This document shows, one piece after another, positions 48,074 to 57,134 of a stretch of DNA of 64,000 bases. The position numbers and the translations under genes are program-made. The stretch is from positions 2,942,501 to 3,006,500 of the forward strand of contig NZ_CP133784.1 in the NCBI RefSeq assembly GCF_034353875.1, written 5' to 3'. The DNA comes from Pseudomonas sp. MH9.2. Its GTDB lineage: Bacteria; Pseudomonadota; Gammaproteobacteria; Pseudomonadales; Pseudomonadaceae. Every line of letters begins with the position of its first letter. Position 1 is the first letter of the stretch. The notes below the pieces were generated by a model that worked only from the letters and a program-made list of their open reading frames with translations, searched no databases and had not been told where the DNA came from.

Positions 48074-50005
48074 TCAGGCGCTGGGAGCAGTCGCCTGCAA
48101 CCCGGCCAGCACCAACCGCTGATACAGCTCTTCAAGCAGCCCCTGCGGCTGCAAAAGCCGCATGCGTTCAAGCTGCGCCGGGAAGGCTGTCGGCTCCGGT
48201 GCGTCGAGGGTGGCTTTGCCCAATTGCAGAATCTCGGTGAGCTTGAGTTTGCTTTTCAGCCAGTTCAAGGCTCGCAGCAGGTCCCGCTCTTCCACGCTGA
48301 AATCACAACCCAGCGGATACTCCGGGAACAACTGCACATAACGCGCTTGCAACGCCTGCAAACGTTCGGGGGTGTTTTCGCTAAAGCGCGGATCGAGGCG
48401 GAAGTCGCGGGGCAATTTGCCGATCTTTTGCGCCTGCTCGATCAAGCCTTCCTGGAAGCGTGAGTCACTGATATTCAGCAGCGCCTCGATCACCTTGGCG
48501 TCGGTTTTGCCACGCAGATCGGCAATCCCGTATTCGGTGACAATAATGTCCCGCAGGTGCCTCGGAATCGTGACGTGACCGTACTCCCAAACGATATTGG
48601 AACTGACCTCCCCGCCCGACTCGCGCCAGCTACGCAGCATCAACAGTGAGCGAGCCCCTTCCAGTGCATGCGCCTGAGCGACAAAATTGTATTGGCCACC
48701 CACCCCGCTCAACACTCGGCCGTCTTCCAGTTGATCGGCCACAGCGGCGCCCAACAGCGTCACTTTAAACGCGCTGTTGATGAATCGTGCGTCGCGCCGT
48801 TGCAAGCGCTTGAGCTCTTCATTGCCGTACAGCTCGTTGATGTAGCTGATGGCGGTCATGTTGAAGCGCTCACGCTGAGCCAGTGAAAACTCGCGCAAGC
48901 GTTGATAAAAACTGCGAGGCCCCAGGAAAAAACCCGCGTGGACCACGACGCCTTCGGCATGGGCCGACTCGTCGAGCGTGCCATCGTTGGCCTGCCGTTG
49001 CAGGGCCGCGTCGGAGTAAACCTTACGCCGCACGATGCCGGCGTCCACCAGCACCAATAAACCGTTCACGAACATTTCGCTGCAACCGTACAGCCCCTGA
49101 GCAAACGGCTGCACCCCGCCTTCGCGCTCGATCAACGCCTGCCATGACGTGGTCGCGTCCAGATCCGCGAGCAGCGCGCGGTAAGTGGCGTTATCCGCTT
49201 GCCGCGCCAAAAGCGCCGCTGTCAGCGCATCGCCCATCGAGCCAATGCCGATTTGCAAGGTGCCGCCGTCGCGCACTAGGGTACTGGCGTGCAGGCCAAT
49301 GAAATGGTCCTGAAACCCGACCGGCATGTTCGGGGTAGAGAACAGGGTGCTGTGTTCTTCCTCGTCGAGCATCAGATCAAAGACGTCAGTACTGAGCTCC
49401 GAGTCGCCGAGCATGTATGGCAAGTCTGCATGGATCTGGCCGAGCAACAGGATTGTTTCACCGGCCGCACGGCGTTTGGCGATCATCGGCAGCAAATCAA
49501 GAGTGATGTCCGAGTTGCAACTCAGGCTCACGCGACCCGGACGTTGCGGATCATGAGCGATCAACTGCGCCACCAGATTAAGGCCATTGGCGTTGATGTC
49601 ACGCGCAGCATGACTGTAATTACTGCTGACATAATCCTGCTGCGCCGCGTGGCTGTTGAGCAGGCTGCCGGGCTGCATAAAGAACTGCTCGACACGAATA
49701 TTCGGCGGCAGGCTGTCGCGCCGCAGGTCCTCAAGGAAATCCAGTTCGGGGTAATCACCGAACACCCGTGCGACGAAGGGCTCAAGAAAACGCGCCTGCA
49801 AACCCTCACCCAGCGGCGGGCGCCCGAGACAGAGGGCGGTGTAGATCGTCAGCTGTCGTTGCGGCAGGCCTTTGACCCGCGCATACAACGCGTTAACGAA
49901 GCGGTTGGGCTTGCCCAGCCCCAGCTGCAGGCCCATGTGAATGTGCGCAGGCAACTGCGCCAGTACTTGATCGACTGCTTGTTCAATGGAACACGACTGC
50001 GTCAT
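48074..50005 (-). CDS. Acetyl-CoA hydrolase/CoA transferase family protein
   Basis: A 643-residue member of the acetyl-CoA hydrolase/transferase family, with the N-terminal CoA-transferase domain (HIHMGLQLGLGKPNRFVNALYAR) and the C-terminal AcetylCoA_hyd_C domain: GGQYNFVAQAHALEGARSLLML and IVTEYGIADLRGKTD. It would move or release CoA from short acyl-CoA such as acetate, propionate or succinate. The ATG at 50005 has a perfect AGGAGG upstream. It sits between xpt and cycB, where I remember only a small gene in P. aeruginosa, so it may be lineage-specific here. Confidence 0.88.
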   Translation of the reverse strand: MTQSCSIEQAVDQVLAQLPAHIHMGLQLGLGKPNRFVNALYARVKGLPQRQLTIYTALCLGRPPLGEGLQARFLEPFVARVFGDYPELDFLEDLRRDSLPPNIRVEQFFMQPGSLLNSHAAQQDYVSSNYSHAARDINANGLNLVAQLIAHDPQRPGRVSLSCNSDITLDLLPMIAKRRAAGETILLLGQIHADLPYMLGDSELSTDVFDLMLDEEEHSTLFSTPNMPVGFQDHFIGLHASTLVRDGGTLQIGIGSMGDALTAALLARQADNATYRALLADLDATTSWQALIEREGGVQPFAQGLYGCSEMFVNGLLVLVDAGIVRRKVYSDAALQRQANDGTLDESAHAEGVVVHAGFFLGPRSFYQRLREFSLAQRERFNMTAISYINELYGNEELKRLQRRDARFINSAFKVTLLGAAVADQLEDGRVLSGVGGQYNFVAQAHALEGARSLLMLRSWRESGGEVSSNIVWEYGHVTIPRHLRDIIVTEYGIADLRGKTDAKVIEALLNISDSRFQEGLIEQAQKIGKLPRDFRLDPRFSENTPERLQALQARYVQLFPEYPLGCDFSVEERDLLRALNWLKSKLKLTEILQLGKATLDAPEPTAFPAQLERMRLLQPQGLLEELYQRLVLAGLQATAPSA

Positions 50006-50094
50006 CTCACCCTCCTGGCACATCCTTGATTTCAGGTTGGACCGAGCTTGCCGGGTGTTTGCTGCAAAGGACAGGACTTCGAATCATTCGCCCA

Positions 50095-50125
50095 CAAAAA
50101 AGCCGACACGAAGTCGGCTGTTTTT
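50095..50125 (-). terminator. Intrinsic terminator of the cytochrome c5 gene
   Basis: AGCCGAC, loop ACGAA, GTCGGCT with A6 before it and T5 one base past the stem on the + strand. Read on the minus strand it ends in TTTTTT, 14 bp past the cycB stop. Confidence 0.9.
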
Positions 50126-50138
50126 GTCACAGGCTGAA

Positions 50139-50567
50139 TTACTTCAGACCGGACATTTTCTGAATCGCGCTTTTCAGCTCTGCATCAGAGCAATCTGCGC
50201 AAGTGCCTTTTGGCGGCATCGAGTTGATCCCGGTGATGGCTTTAGCAAGAATGCCTTCAAGACCGCCCTGCGTTTTGGCACGGTTGCCCCAGTCAGCCGC
50301 GTCACCGATTTTCGGCGAACCCAGCAAACCGGTGCCGTGACATGCATTGCAATGGCCTGCGATGATCTCATCAGCGGATTTGGCACCACCCGCGCCGCCA
50401 GCCGAAGCTGCGACGTCCATACCGGCGCACTCTTTACCCTGCACACATACTTGACCCACTGGATCAAGCCGCTTGGCCAGATCGTCACTTGTCGTGGCCT
50501 GAGCACCGACAGCCCAAAAGACCAATACGGCAGCTTGAACTGCCAGCATTTTATTAATTAGGTTCAC
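50139..50567 (-). CDS. cycB: Cytochrome c5
   Basis: A 142-residue periplasmic c-type cytochrome. Start GTG 50567 has GAGGG eight bases upstream; the internal ATG at 50549 begins a shorter signal peptide (MLAVQAAVLVFWAVGAQA). The haem site is CNACHG with the distal Met in SMPPKG and the extra cysteine pair CADC typical of c5. A second cysteine pair (CVQGKEC) lies near the mature N terminus. A role in respiratory electron transfer is likely. It has its own terminator and is upstream of the acyl-CoA gene on the same strand. Confidence 0.92.
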   Translation of the reverse strand: MNLINKMLAVQAAVLVFWAVGAQATTSDDLAKRLDPVGQVCVQGKECAGMDVAASAGGAGGAKSADEIIAGHCNACHGTGLLGSPKIGDAADWGNRAKTQGGLEGILAKAITGINSMPPKGTCADCSDAELKSAIQKMSGLK

Positions 50568-50756
50568 GCGTACACCCTCATGGTGGCTAGTCACGCCCGC
50601 GGCCACGGTTTTGCGGGCGGGCGGAAGTATACCGGTTAGCCCGCCACTCTGAAACAACCCTATAGTCGCAGGGGTATTTACCAGCTGTCAGGCCCTGCAA
50701 ATAGGCACCTTGTGCTCTCATTTCTGAGACGCGGCGCCTGTAAATGAAGCATTCAA

Positions 50757-51305
50757 TCAAAAATTCGCGGGTGTTGCCGCGCTGATCAGCCGCGCAGGCA
50801 CATCGAACGGATTACGAAAACGGTGTGGCTTGGTACTCTCAAAGTAGTAACTGTCGCCGGCTTCGAGGATGAACGTCTCAACGCCAACCACCAGTTCCAG
50901 CCGACCTTCGAGCAGGGTTCCGGTTTCTTCGCCTTCATGAACGAGCATTGCATCCCCGGTATCGGAACCCGGAGGATAGATCTCATTGAGAAATGTGATC
51001 GCCCGGCCTGGATGGGCCTTACCGACCAGCTTCATGGTGACGGCGCCGTCCGAAATGTCGATCAACTCACTGGCTTTATAAACCACTTGAGTCAGATTTT
51101 CTTGCTCCAACTCTTCCGAAAAGAACTCAACCATGGACATCGGAATACCGCCGAGCACCTTTCTCAGGGAACTGATCGAGGGGCTGACGCTGTTTTTCTC
51201 GATCATGGAAATGGTGCTGTTGGTCACGCCCGCTCGCTTGGCGAGTTCACGCTGGGAGAGACCTTTAAGCTTTCGAATGGATTGCAGTCGTTCACCGACG
51301 TCCAA
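50757..51305 (-). CDS. pauR: PauR-type XRE-cupin transcriptional regulator
   Basis: A 182-residue regulator: XRE helix-turn-helix (RLQSIRKLKGLSQRELAKRAGVTNSTISMIEKN, residues about 5-40) and a cupin_2 sensor domain (DAMLVHEGEETGTLLEGRLELVVG to the end). It matches PauR of P. aeruginosa in length and position, the repressor of polyamine catabolism genes that responds to putrescine-type ligands; PuuR of E. coli is its relative. The start is TTG at 51305 with AGGAGG nine bases upstream, so translation is probably limited by the codon. Polyamine genes lie at 55-62 kb. Confidence 0.93.
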   Translation of the reverse strand: MDVGERLQSIRKLKGLSQRELAKRAGVTNSTISMIEKNSVSPSISSLRKVLGGIPMSMVEFFSEELEQENLTQVVYKASELIDISDGAVTMKLVGKAHPGRAITFLNEIYPPGSDTGDAMLVHEGEETGTLLEGRLELVVGVETFILEAGDSYYFESTKPHRFRNPFDVPARLISAATPANF

Positions 51306-51465
51306 TGCGGGAGTCCTCCTATTGATCAGTTATGGTCGTTATGAACGGTATGATGGCAACAGCGTTCAGTATTTACAACACTTCGACCCGTAACGTGTTC
51401 GCAAAAGGACTAGCGGCTTATTCATGGAGGCTGCAATTCTGCCGACAGCTGCCGACAGCCGTCTG

Positions 51466-52539
51466 TCAGACTCCGGAATAGAGCCTTGGCACGCGGCGCA
51501 GGTTACAAAATATCTGGTAAGGGATTGTACCGGCGTGCGCGGCAACATCGCTGGCCAGCACGTTTTTGCCCCATAACTCGACCTGGCTACCCAGCCCGGC
51601 GCGTGGCAAATCGGTCAAGTCCACGCACAGCATGTCCATCGACACCCGACCCAGCAACCGGCTCGGCTGGCCGTCAATCGAGACCGGAGTGCCGGTCGGT
51701 GCCTGACGGGGATAACCATCGGCGTACCCCATGGCCACCACTCCGACACGCATCGAGCGATCCGTGATGAAACCACCGCCATACCCAATCGGTTCGCCCG
51801 CCGGCAACTCGCGCACGCAAATTACTTTCGACTCCAGTGTCATCACCGGCTGCAAGCGCTCAGCCACGCTCTGTGGCTGATCAAAAGGCGTGGCGCCGTA
51901 TAGCATGATGCCGGGGCGGACCCAGTCACTAGGGACCTTCGGCCAGCCCATGACCGCAGGAGAGTTGCGCAAACTGACCTCTGCGGACAATCCCTGACGG
52001 GCCGCGTTGAAGACCGCCACCTGCTCGTCACTCCGCGAGCAATCCAATTCATCAGCGCGGGCAAAATGGCTCATCAAGACGATTTTTGCCACTTTTCCGC
52101 TGCTCAACAGGCGCTTGTAAGCCGCGTGGTAATCGGCGGGGTGCAAGCCGACACGGTGCATGCCCGAGTCCAGTTTGAGCCAGACGTTCAGCGGCTTGCT
52201 GATGCTCGCTTGCTCGATGGCGTCGAGTTGCCAAAGCGAATGCACCACGAACCAGAGGTCATGCTCGACGATCAGTGCCAGCTCGCTCGCCTCGAAAAAA
52301 CCTTCAAGCAGCAAAATCGGCCCGCCAATCCCCGCCTCACGGAGTTCCAGCGCTTCTTCGATGCAGGCCACGGCGAACCCGTCGGCCTCGGCTTCCAGAG
52401 CTTGCGCGCACCGCACCGCCCCATGACCGTAGGCATCGGCCTTGACGACCGCAAGCGCTTTGGCGCCAGCGGTTTCACGGGCCAATTGGTAGTTGTGACG
52501 CAGGGCTTGGAGATCGATCAAGGCGCGGGCAGGACGCAT
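51466..52539 (-). CDS. dadX: Catabolic alanine racemase
   Basis: A 357-residue PLP alanine racemase. The PLP lysine is Lys33 in [13 protein letters not shown]; the second catalytic base (Tyr) is in [12 protein letters not shown], and the C-terminal half is a beta domain ([18 protein letters not shown]). It interconverts D- and L-alanine to feed DadA. It is downstream of ridA (78 bp) but separated from it by a terminator-like hairpin, so its expression may be partly independent or attenuated. The biosynthetic paralogue Alr would be elsewhere. Confidence 0.95.
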   Translation of the reverse strand: MRPARALIDLQALRHNYQLARETAGAKALAVVKADAYGHGAVRCAQALEAEADGFAVACIEEALELREAGIGGPILLLEGFFEASELALIVEHDLWFVVHSLWQLDAIEQASISKPLNVWLKLDSGMHRVGLHPADYHAAYKRLLSSGKVAKIVLMSHFARADELDCSRSDEQVAVFNAARQGLSAEVSLRNSPAVMGWPKVPSDWVRPGIMLYGATPFDQPQSVAERLQPVMTLESKVICVRELPAGEPIGYGGGFITDRSMRVGVVAMGYADGYPRQAPTGTPVSIDGQPSRLLGRVSMDMLCVDLTDLPRAGLGSQVELWGKNVLASDVAAHAGTIPYQIFCNLRRVPRLYSGV

Positions 52540-52566
52540 GGCGGCAGGCTTCTAGGCGTTATGAGA

Positions 52567-52602
52567 ATAAAAAAGCCCGACACCCATTAACAGGCATCAG
52601 GC
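52567..52602 (-). terminator. Hairpin with T-run between ridA and dadX
   Basis: On the minus strand GCCTGATGCC and GGTGTCGGGC form an imperfect stem with loop TGTTAATG, followed by TTTTTT. It starts 16 nt past the ridA stop and ends about 28 nt before dadX, so it would attenuate dadA-ridA readthrough into dadX. Confidence 0.7.
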
Positions 52603-52617
52603 GAAGGTTCTTGCAGA

Positions 52618-52971
52618 TTAAGGCAATGCCGCAACGACCGACAGCTCAACCAGGATTTCCGGTTCGCACAGCTTCGACTCGACCGTTGCCCGGGCTGGAG
52701 CAACGCCTTTTGGCAGCCATTTATCCCAGACGCTGTTCATGCCGGCGAAATCCGCGTCGATGTCTTTCAGGTAGATGGTCACCGACAGAATCCGGGTCTT
52801 GTCGGTACCGGCCAAGTCCAGCAGACGCTCGATGTTGGCCAGCGTCTCCCGGGTTTGCTGCTCGATCCCGGCAGCCATGTCATCACCCACTTGCCCGGAC
52901 AGGTACACGGTGCTGTTGTGGACAACGAGCTGACTCATACGATCATTGGTGAGCTGGCGCAGGATTGCCAT
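52618..52971 (-). CDS. ridA: RidA-family enamine/imine deaminase
   Basis: A 117-residue RidA/YjgF (Rid) protein: [21 protein letters not shown], then [28 protein letters not shown] and the conserved Arg in [11 protein letters not shown]. It hydrolyses reactive enamine/imine intermediates. The ATG at 52971 lies inside the end of dadA: the two reading frames overlap by 29 bp, and AGGAG is 12 bases upstream, inside dadA. It is thus translationally linked to dadA. Whether its substrate here is iminopyruvate from DadA is inference. Confidence 0.95.
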   Translation of the reverse strand: MAILRQLTNDRMSQLVVHNSTVYLSGQVGDDMAAGIEQQTRETLANIERLLDLAGTDKTRILSVTIYLKDIDADFAGMNSVWDKWLPKGVAPARATVESKLCEPEILVELSVVAALP

Positions 52972-54244
52972 GTTTTACGATCTCCTGGGTTTTACCGTAG
53001 CGAGAAATATCAAGGCCTTCGGCACTGATCTGTGGTGTTTTAAAGGCCATCAAGTCGGCCAGCAAACGGCCTGAACCGCACGCCATTGTCCAGCCAAGTG
53101 TGCCGTGACCGGTATTCAGGAACAGGTTGCGGAATGGCGTGGCGCCGACAATCGGGGTGCCGTCCGGTGTGGTTGGGCGCAGGCCGGTCCAGAAAGTGGC
53201 CTCCGTCAAATCACCGCCCTGAGGATAAAGGTCGCCGACGATCATCTCCAGTGTTTCGCGCCGACGTGGATTGAGCGATAAGTCGAACCCGGCGATCTCG
53301 GCCATACCGCCCACACGAATGCGGTTGTCGAAACGGGTAATGGCGACCTTGTAGGTCTCGTCGAGAATAGTCGACGTCGGGGCCATGGCCGGATTGGTGA
53401 TTGGCACAGTCAGGGAGTAACCCTTGAGTGGGTAGATCGGTGCGCGAATGCCCAACGGCTTGAGCAACTGCGGTGAATAGCTACCCAGCGCCAGCACGTA
53501 GCGATCAGCGGTTTCCAGCTTGCCGTCGATCCACACGCCATTGATGCGATCACCTGCGTAGTCGAGGCGCTCGATGGACTGACCGAAACGGAACTCGACG
53601 CCCAACTTGACCGCCATTTCCGCCAGGCGGGTGGTGAACAACTGGCAATCGCCCGTCTGGTCGTTCGGCAGACGCAACGCACCGGCCAAAATATTAGTCA
53701 CGTTGGCCAACGCCGGCTCGACCCGGGCGATGCCCGCGCGATCAAGCAGTTCGTAAGGCACGCCAGACTGCTGCAGAACAGCGATGTCCTTGGCGGCATT
53801 ATCCAATTGTTCCTGAGTACGGAACAATTGAGTGGTGCCCAAGCTGCGGCCTTCGTACGCGATACCGGTTTCGGCACGCAACTCATCGAGGCAATCGCGG
53901 CTGTACTCGGACAAACGCACCATGCGCTCTTTGTTCACCGCATACCGGCTGGCCGTGCAGTTACGCAGCATTTGCGCCATCCACAGGTACTGATCAATGT
54001 CTGCGGTGGCTTTGATCGCCAACGGGGCATGACGCTGCAACAACCATTTGATCGCCTTGAGCGGGACGCCAGGCGCGGCCCATGGCGATGCATAGCCTGG
54101 CGAAACCTGGCCGGCGTTGGCGAAACTGGTTTCCATCGCGGCCGCAGGTTGACGGTCGACCACGGTCACCTCGAATCCAGCTCGGGCCAGATAATAGGCG
54201 CTGGCCGTACCGATCACGCCACTGCCAAGGACCAGAACTCGCAT
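52943..54244 (-). CDS. dadA: D-amino acid dehydrogenase small subunit DadA
   Basis: A 433-residue FAD oxidoreductase. The nucleotide motif is [30 protein letters not shown] at the N terminus; the C terminus is [20 protein letters not shown]. It oxidises D-alanine to pyruvate and ammonia at the membrane with the respiratory chain as acceptor. The ATG at 54244 starts the FAD motif at once (MRVLVLGSG); an upstream start at 54295 adds an unlikely 17 residues. It is first in dadA-ridA-dadX and divergent from the lrp-type regulator. Confidence 0.97.
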   Translation of the reverse strand: MRVLVLGSGVIGTASAYYLARAGFEVTVVDRQPAAAMETSFANAGQVSPGYASPWAAPGVPLKAIKWLLQRHAPLAIKATADIDQYLWMAQMLRNCTASRYAVNKERMVRLSEYSRDCLDELRAETGIAYEGRSLGTTQLFRTQEQLDNAAKDIAVLQQSGVPYELLDRAGIARVEPALANVTNILAGALRLPNDQTGDCQLFTTRLAEMAVKLGVEFRFGQSIERLDYAGDRINGVWIDGKLETADRYVLALGSYSPQLLKPLGIRAPIYPLKGYSLTVPITNPAMAPTSTILDETYKVAITRFDNRIRVGGMAEIAGFDLSLNPRRRETLEMIVGDLYPQGGDLTEATFWTGLRPTTPDGTPIVGATPFRNLFLNTGHGTLGWTMACGSGRLLADLMAFKTPQISAEGLDISRYGKTQEIVKHGNPAPAHQ

Positions 54245-54310
54245 GTTAAATCCCTCAATCGCGGATATCCGCTGACGTTTGTTGTACAGAGCCAAGATAT
54301 GCGCAGTATA

Positions 54311-54332
54311 AAAAGCAATGACCAGTGCTTTT
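54311..54332. promoter_or_regulatory. Inverted repeat in the dadA-lrp divergent region
   Basis: AAAAGCA and TGCTTTT form a perfect 7-bp inverted repeat with an 8-bp spacer; the flanks AGTATA and ACTATA extend it imperfectly. It lies 67 bp upstream of dadA and 69 bp upstream of lrp, a good position for the Lrp-family regulator or for alanine-induced control. Confidence 0.4.
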
Positions 54333-54400
54333 CACTATATAAACACCTATATTTGGCGAGAATTCTCGGCAAAAATGGCTTTAGTAGAGGGGGTTTACCC

Positions 54401-54889
54401 ATGCGCACCCAGCACCAGTCAAAACGTGAGTTGGACAAGATTGACCGCAACATCCTGCGCATCCTTCAGGCGGACGGGCGGATCTCATTTACCGAGCTGG
54501 GAGAAAGGGTGGGATTGTCGACTACGCCCTGTACTGAGAGGGTCCGCAGGCTTGAGCGCGAAGGGATCATCATGGGCTACAACGCCCGACTCAATCCGCA
54601 AAGCCTCAAGGCCAGCCTGCTGGTGTTCGTCGAGATCAGCCTGGACTACAAGTCCGGCGACACCTTCGAAGAGTTCCGCCGCGCCGTGCTCAAACTGCCG
54701 CACGTGCTGGAGTGCCACCTAGTGTCCGGTGACTTCGATTACCTGGTGAAAGCGCGGATTTCAGAGATGGCTTCGTACCGCAAACTACTCGGCGATATCC
54801 TGCTCAAACTGCCGCATGTGCGCGAATCCAAGAGCTACATCGTCATGGAAGAAGTGAAAGAGAGTTTGAATTTGCCGATTCCGGAGTGA
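54401..54889 (+). CDS. lrp: Lrp/AsnC-family leucine-responsive regulator
   Basis: A 162-residue Lrp-type regulator: DRNILRILQADGRISFTELGERVGLSTTPCTERVRRLE (winged helix, residues about 14-60) and a RAM ligand domain (LVFVEISLDYKSGDTFEEFRRAV, YLVKARI). In P. aeruginosa the Lrp next to dadA activates dad genes in response to L-alanine, and the divergent arrangement here is the same. The ATG at 54401 has GAGGGGG upstream. The open frame extends back to 53807 over dadA; that part is a shadow. Confidence 0.95.
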   Translation: MRTQHQSKRELDKIDRNILRILQADGRISFTELGERVGLSTTPCTERVRRLEREGIIMGYNARLNPQSLKASLLVFVEISLDYKSGDTFEEFRRAVLKLPHVLECHLVSGDFDYLVKARISEMASYRKLLGDILLKLPHVRESKSYIVMEEVKESLNLPIPE

Positions 54890-54892
54890 CCT

Positions 54893-55246
54893 CTACACCA
54901 ACACCTGTCGCGTAGTCGCGATGTATTCGTGGATCTGCTTTTCCGCCTTGGGATGGATCATCTCAACCGGCCGACGGCCATTGGGGCATGGCAGGGTCGG
55001 AGTGGTGCCGAACAACCGGCAGATCAGCGGACGCTCTTCATACACCGTGCAGCCATTTGGCCCCAGGTGCACACAGTTCAGCTCATCCATCGCCGCCTCT
55101 TGCTCTGCGGCGGTTTTGCGCGGCAAGCGCGCCATCTCTTCAGATGAGGTGGTGACCGGACCGCAGCAGTCGTGGCAGCCGGGCACGCACTCGAAAGACG
55201 GGATCTGCTGCCGAAGAAAGCGGATTTTCTGGCTGTTGCAGCTCAT
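54893..55246 (-). CDS. YkgJ family cysteine cluster protein
   Basis: A 117-residue YkgJ/CxxCxxCC-type protein. Cys-rich motifs: FECVPGCHDCCGPVTTS near the N terminus, then LNCVHLGPNGCTVYEERPLICRLFGTT and LPCPNGRR, about eight cysteines for a zinc or iron centre. Function unknown. The ATG at 55246 fits the family; the frame extends to 55378 upstream without family character. It is convergent with lrp (4 bp apart) and divergent from the FAD oxidase. Confidence 0.9.
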   Translation of the reverse strand: MSCNSQKIRFLRQQIPSFECVPGCHDCCGPVTTSSEEMARLPRKTAAEQEAAMDELNCVHLGPNGCTVYEERPLICRLFGTTPTLPCPNGRRPVEMIHPKAEKQIHEYIATTRQVLV

Positions 55247-55395
55247 CGAGGCGTTTACCGAAAGAAAGACTAGGGCGTAATTTTGCCTCACTTGAGCCCC
55301 GGGTGACAGCGCCGCCCGACCGAACCTTGCTGGGCGGCGCAGCTCACGTCTATGCTGCATGACATTTTCAAAACACAAAAACCAGGATAAACCTC

Positions 55396-56709
55396 ATGAA
55401 CGCTCGCGTTCAGCAACCGCTCGCCAACGACCAGCATGCCGCTTCCTATTACGCCGCCAGCAGCCATCCGCAACCGGATCATCCGCCGCTGGCAGGCGAG
55501 TTGAGCGTCGATGTGTGCGTAGTCGGCGGTGGCTTTTCCGGGCTGAACACGGCCATCGAACTGGCAGAACGTGGCTTGAGCGTGGCGTTGCTGGAAGCGC
55601 GGAAAATCGGCTGGGGTGCCAGCGGGCGCAATGGCGGGCAACTTATTCGCGGCGTCGGCCATGGCCTCGATCAGTTCAACAACGTGATTGGCAGCGACGG
55701 CGTGCGCCAGATGAAACTCATGGGCCTGGAGGCGGTGGAAATCGTGCGCCAGCGCGTCGCCCGCTACCAGATCGACTGCGACCTGACATGGGGCTACTGC
55801 GACCTCGCCAACAAGCCGCGCGATCTCGACGGCTTAGCCGAAGATGCAGACGAATTGCGCAGCTTGGGCTATCGCCATGAACTGCGCCTGCTGCACGCGA
55901 ACGAGATGCACAGTGTGGTCGGCTCGGACCGCTACGTCGGCGGCATGATCGACATGGGCTCGGGCCATCTGCACCCGCTGAACCTGGCATTGGGCGAAGC
56001 CGCCGCCGCTCGCTCGCTGGGCGTACAGATTTTCGAGCACTCAGCGGTGACGCGAATCGAGTACGGCCCGCGCGCGCGCGTGCACACCACTCAAGGTTCG
56101 GTGCGCGCCAATACGCTGGTGCTGGGCTGCAATGCCTACCTGAATGATCTGAACCCGGAACTCAGCGGCAAAGTGCTGCCCGCTGGCAGCTACATCATCG
56201 CCACCGAGTCGCTCAGCGAGGCGCAGGCCCATGAGTTGCTGCCACAGAACATGGCCGTCTGCGACCAACGGGTGACGGTGGATTATTACCGGCTTTCCGC
56301 AGACCGACGTCTGTTGTTCGGCGGTGCGTGTCATTACTCGGGGCGCGACCCGCAGGACATCGCGGCCTACATGCAGCCGAAAATGCTGGAGGTCTTTCCA
56401 CAACTGGCCGGGACCAGGATCGACTATCAATGGGGCGGCATGATCGGCATCGGTGCCAACCGCCTGCCGCAGATCGGCAGGCTCAAGGACCAGCCCAACG
56501 TGTTTTACGCCCAAGCCTATTCCGGGCACGGGGTGAATGCCACGCACCTGGCCGGCAAGCTGTTGGCAGAAGCCATCAGCGGGCAACACAGCAGCGGCTT
56601 CGAGTTGTTTGCCAAGGTGCCGCACATGACCTTCCCTGGCGGCAAACACCTGCGCTCCCCGCTGCTGGCGCTGGGCATGCTCTGGCATCGGCTGAAAGCG
56701 CTGCGCTGA
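55396..56709 (+). CDS. FAD-dependent amine oxidoreductase (PuuB/PauB type)
   Basis: A 437-residue DAO-family flavoenzyme. The FAD motif is DVCVVGGGFSGLNTAIELAERGLSVALLE (residues about 38-66), then GWGASGRNGGQLIRGVG, and the C-terminal FAD motif is FYAQAYSGHGVNATHLAGKL. It matches gamma-glutamylputrescine oxidoreductases (PuuB/PauB) that act after gamma-glutamylation of putrescine. Neither the ligase (PauA/PuuA) nor the hydrolase (PauD) is in the window. PauR and an aldehyde dehydrogenase nearby support a polyamine role; sarcosine/glycine-type oxidases are the alternative. The ATG at 55396 has AGGA upstream. Confidence 0.9.
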   Translation: MNARVQQPLANDQHAASYYAASSHPQPDHPPLAGELSVDVCVVGGGFSGLNTAIELAERGLSVALLEARKIGWGASGRNGGQLIRGVGHGLDQFNNVIGSDGVRQMKLMGLEAVEIVRQRVARYQIDCDLTWGYCDLANKPRDLDGLAEDADELRSLGYRHELRLLHANEMHSVVGSDRYVGGMIDMGSGHLHPLNLALGEAAAARSLGVQIFEHSAVTRIEYGPRARVHTTQGSVRANTLVLGCNAYLNDLNPELSGKVLPAGSYIIATESLSEAQAHELLPQNMAVCDQRVTVDYYRLSADRRLLFGGACHYSGRDPQDIAAYMQPKMLEVFPQLAGTRIDYQWGGMIGIGANRLPQIGRLKDQPNVFYAQAYSGHGVNATHLAGKLLAEAISGQHSSGFELFAKVPHMTFPGGKHLRSPLLALGMLWHRLKALR

Positions 56710-56723
56710 CCGCCAGGCTTGGT

Positions 56724-56957
56724 TCAACCTCTCCAGAACGGCTTCAGGCCCTCGGCTCGGGCCTGCTCCAGGCTGATGCCAACGTCGCGCAACTGATTGG
56801 CATCCAGATCAAGCAGCGCTTTGCGGGTCACCCAGCGATGGCGGAACACGCCCCACCGGCTTAGCCCCGGTGGGCAGCCCGTCTGCACGCAAGGCGCTCG
56901 CCCCTCATGCAGCTCCTGGCTATGCAGCATCAGCCGTACATCGCTCAACCCGTTCAT
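56724..56957 (-). CDS. DUF1127 domain-containing small protein
   Basis: A 77-residue protein with a C-terminal DUF1127 motif: WVTRKALLDLDANQLRDVGISLEQARAEGLKPFW. The N-terminal 35 residues are unlike the usual short DUF1127 proteins. In other bacteria DUF1127 proteins are small Arg-rich regulators of RNA or phosphate/carbon metabolism. The ATG at 56957 is preceded by GGAGGGATCAGGAA, a strong site. It is convergent with the amine oxidase (14 bp) and divergent from the MocR gene. Confidence 0.87.
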   Translation of the reverse strand: MNGLSDVRLMLHSQELHEGRAPCVQTGCPPGLSRWGVFRHRWVTRKALLDLDANQLRDVGISLEQARAEGLKPFWRG

Positions 56958-57134
56958 TTCCTGATCCCTCCATCACGCGTTCGTGTGATTTCATGATGAC
57001 GGGCCGGGCAAATCCATTACAGATTCAAAAAAACCTTATTACTTCCATACAGACAACCCCATCGCGAGGCTGAATCCTGTATTTTGACGGCATCTGTACT
57101 GGTCAACTGAATCGATCGCCATCGAGAGTACGCC

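Noticed and set aside
53807..54400. An N-terminal extension of the lrp-type gene
   Set aside because: It runs over dadA antisense; the family start and ribosome site are at 54401.
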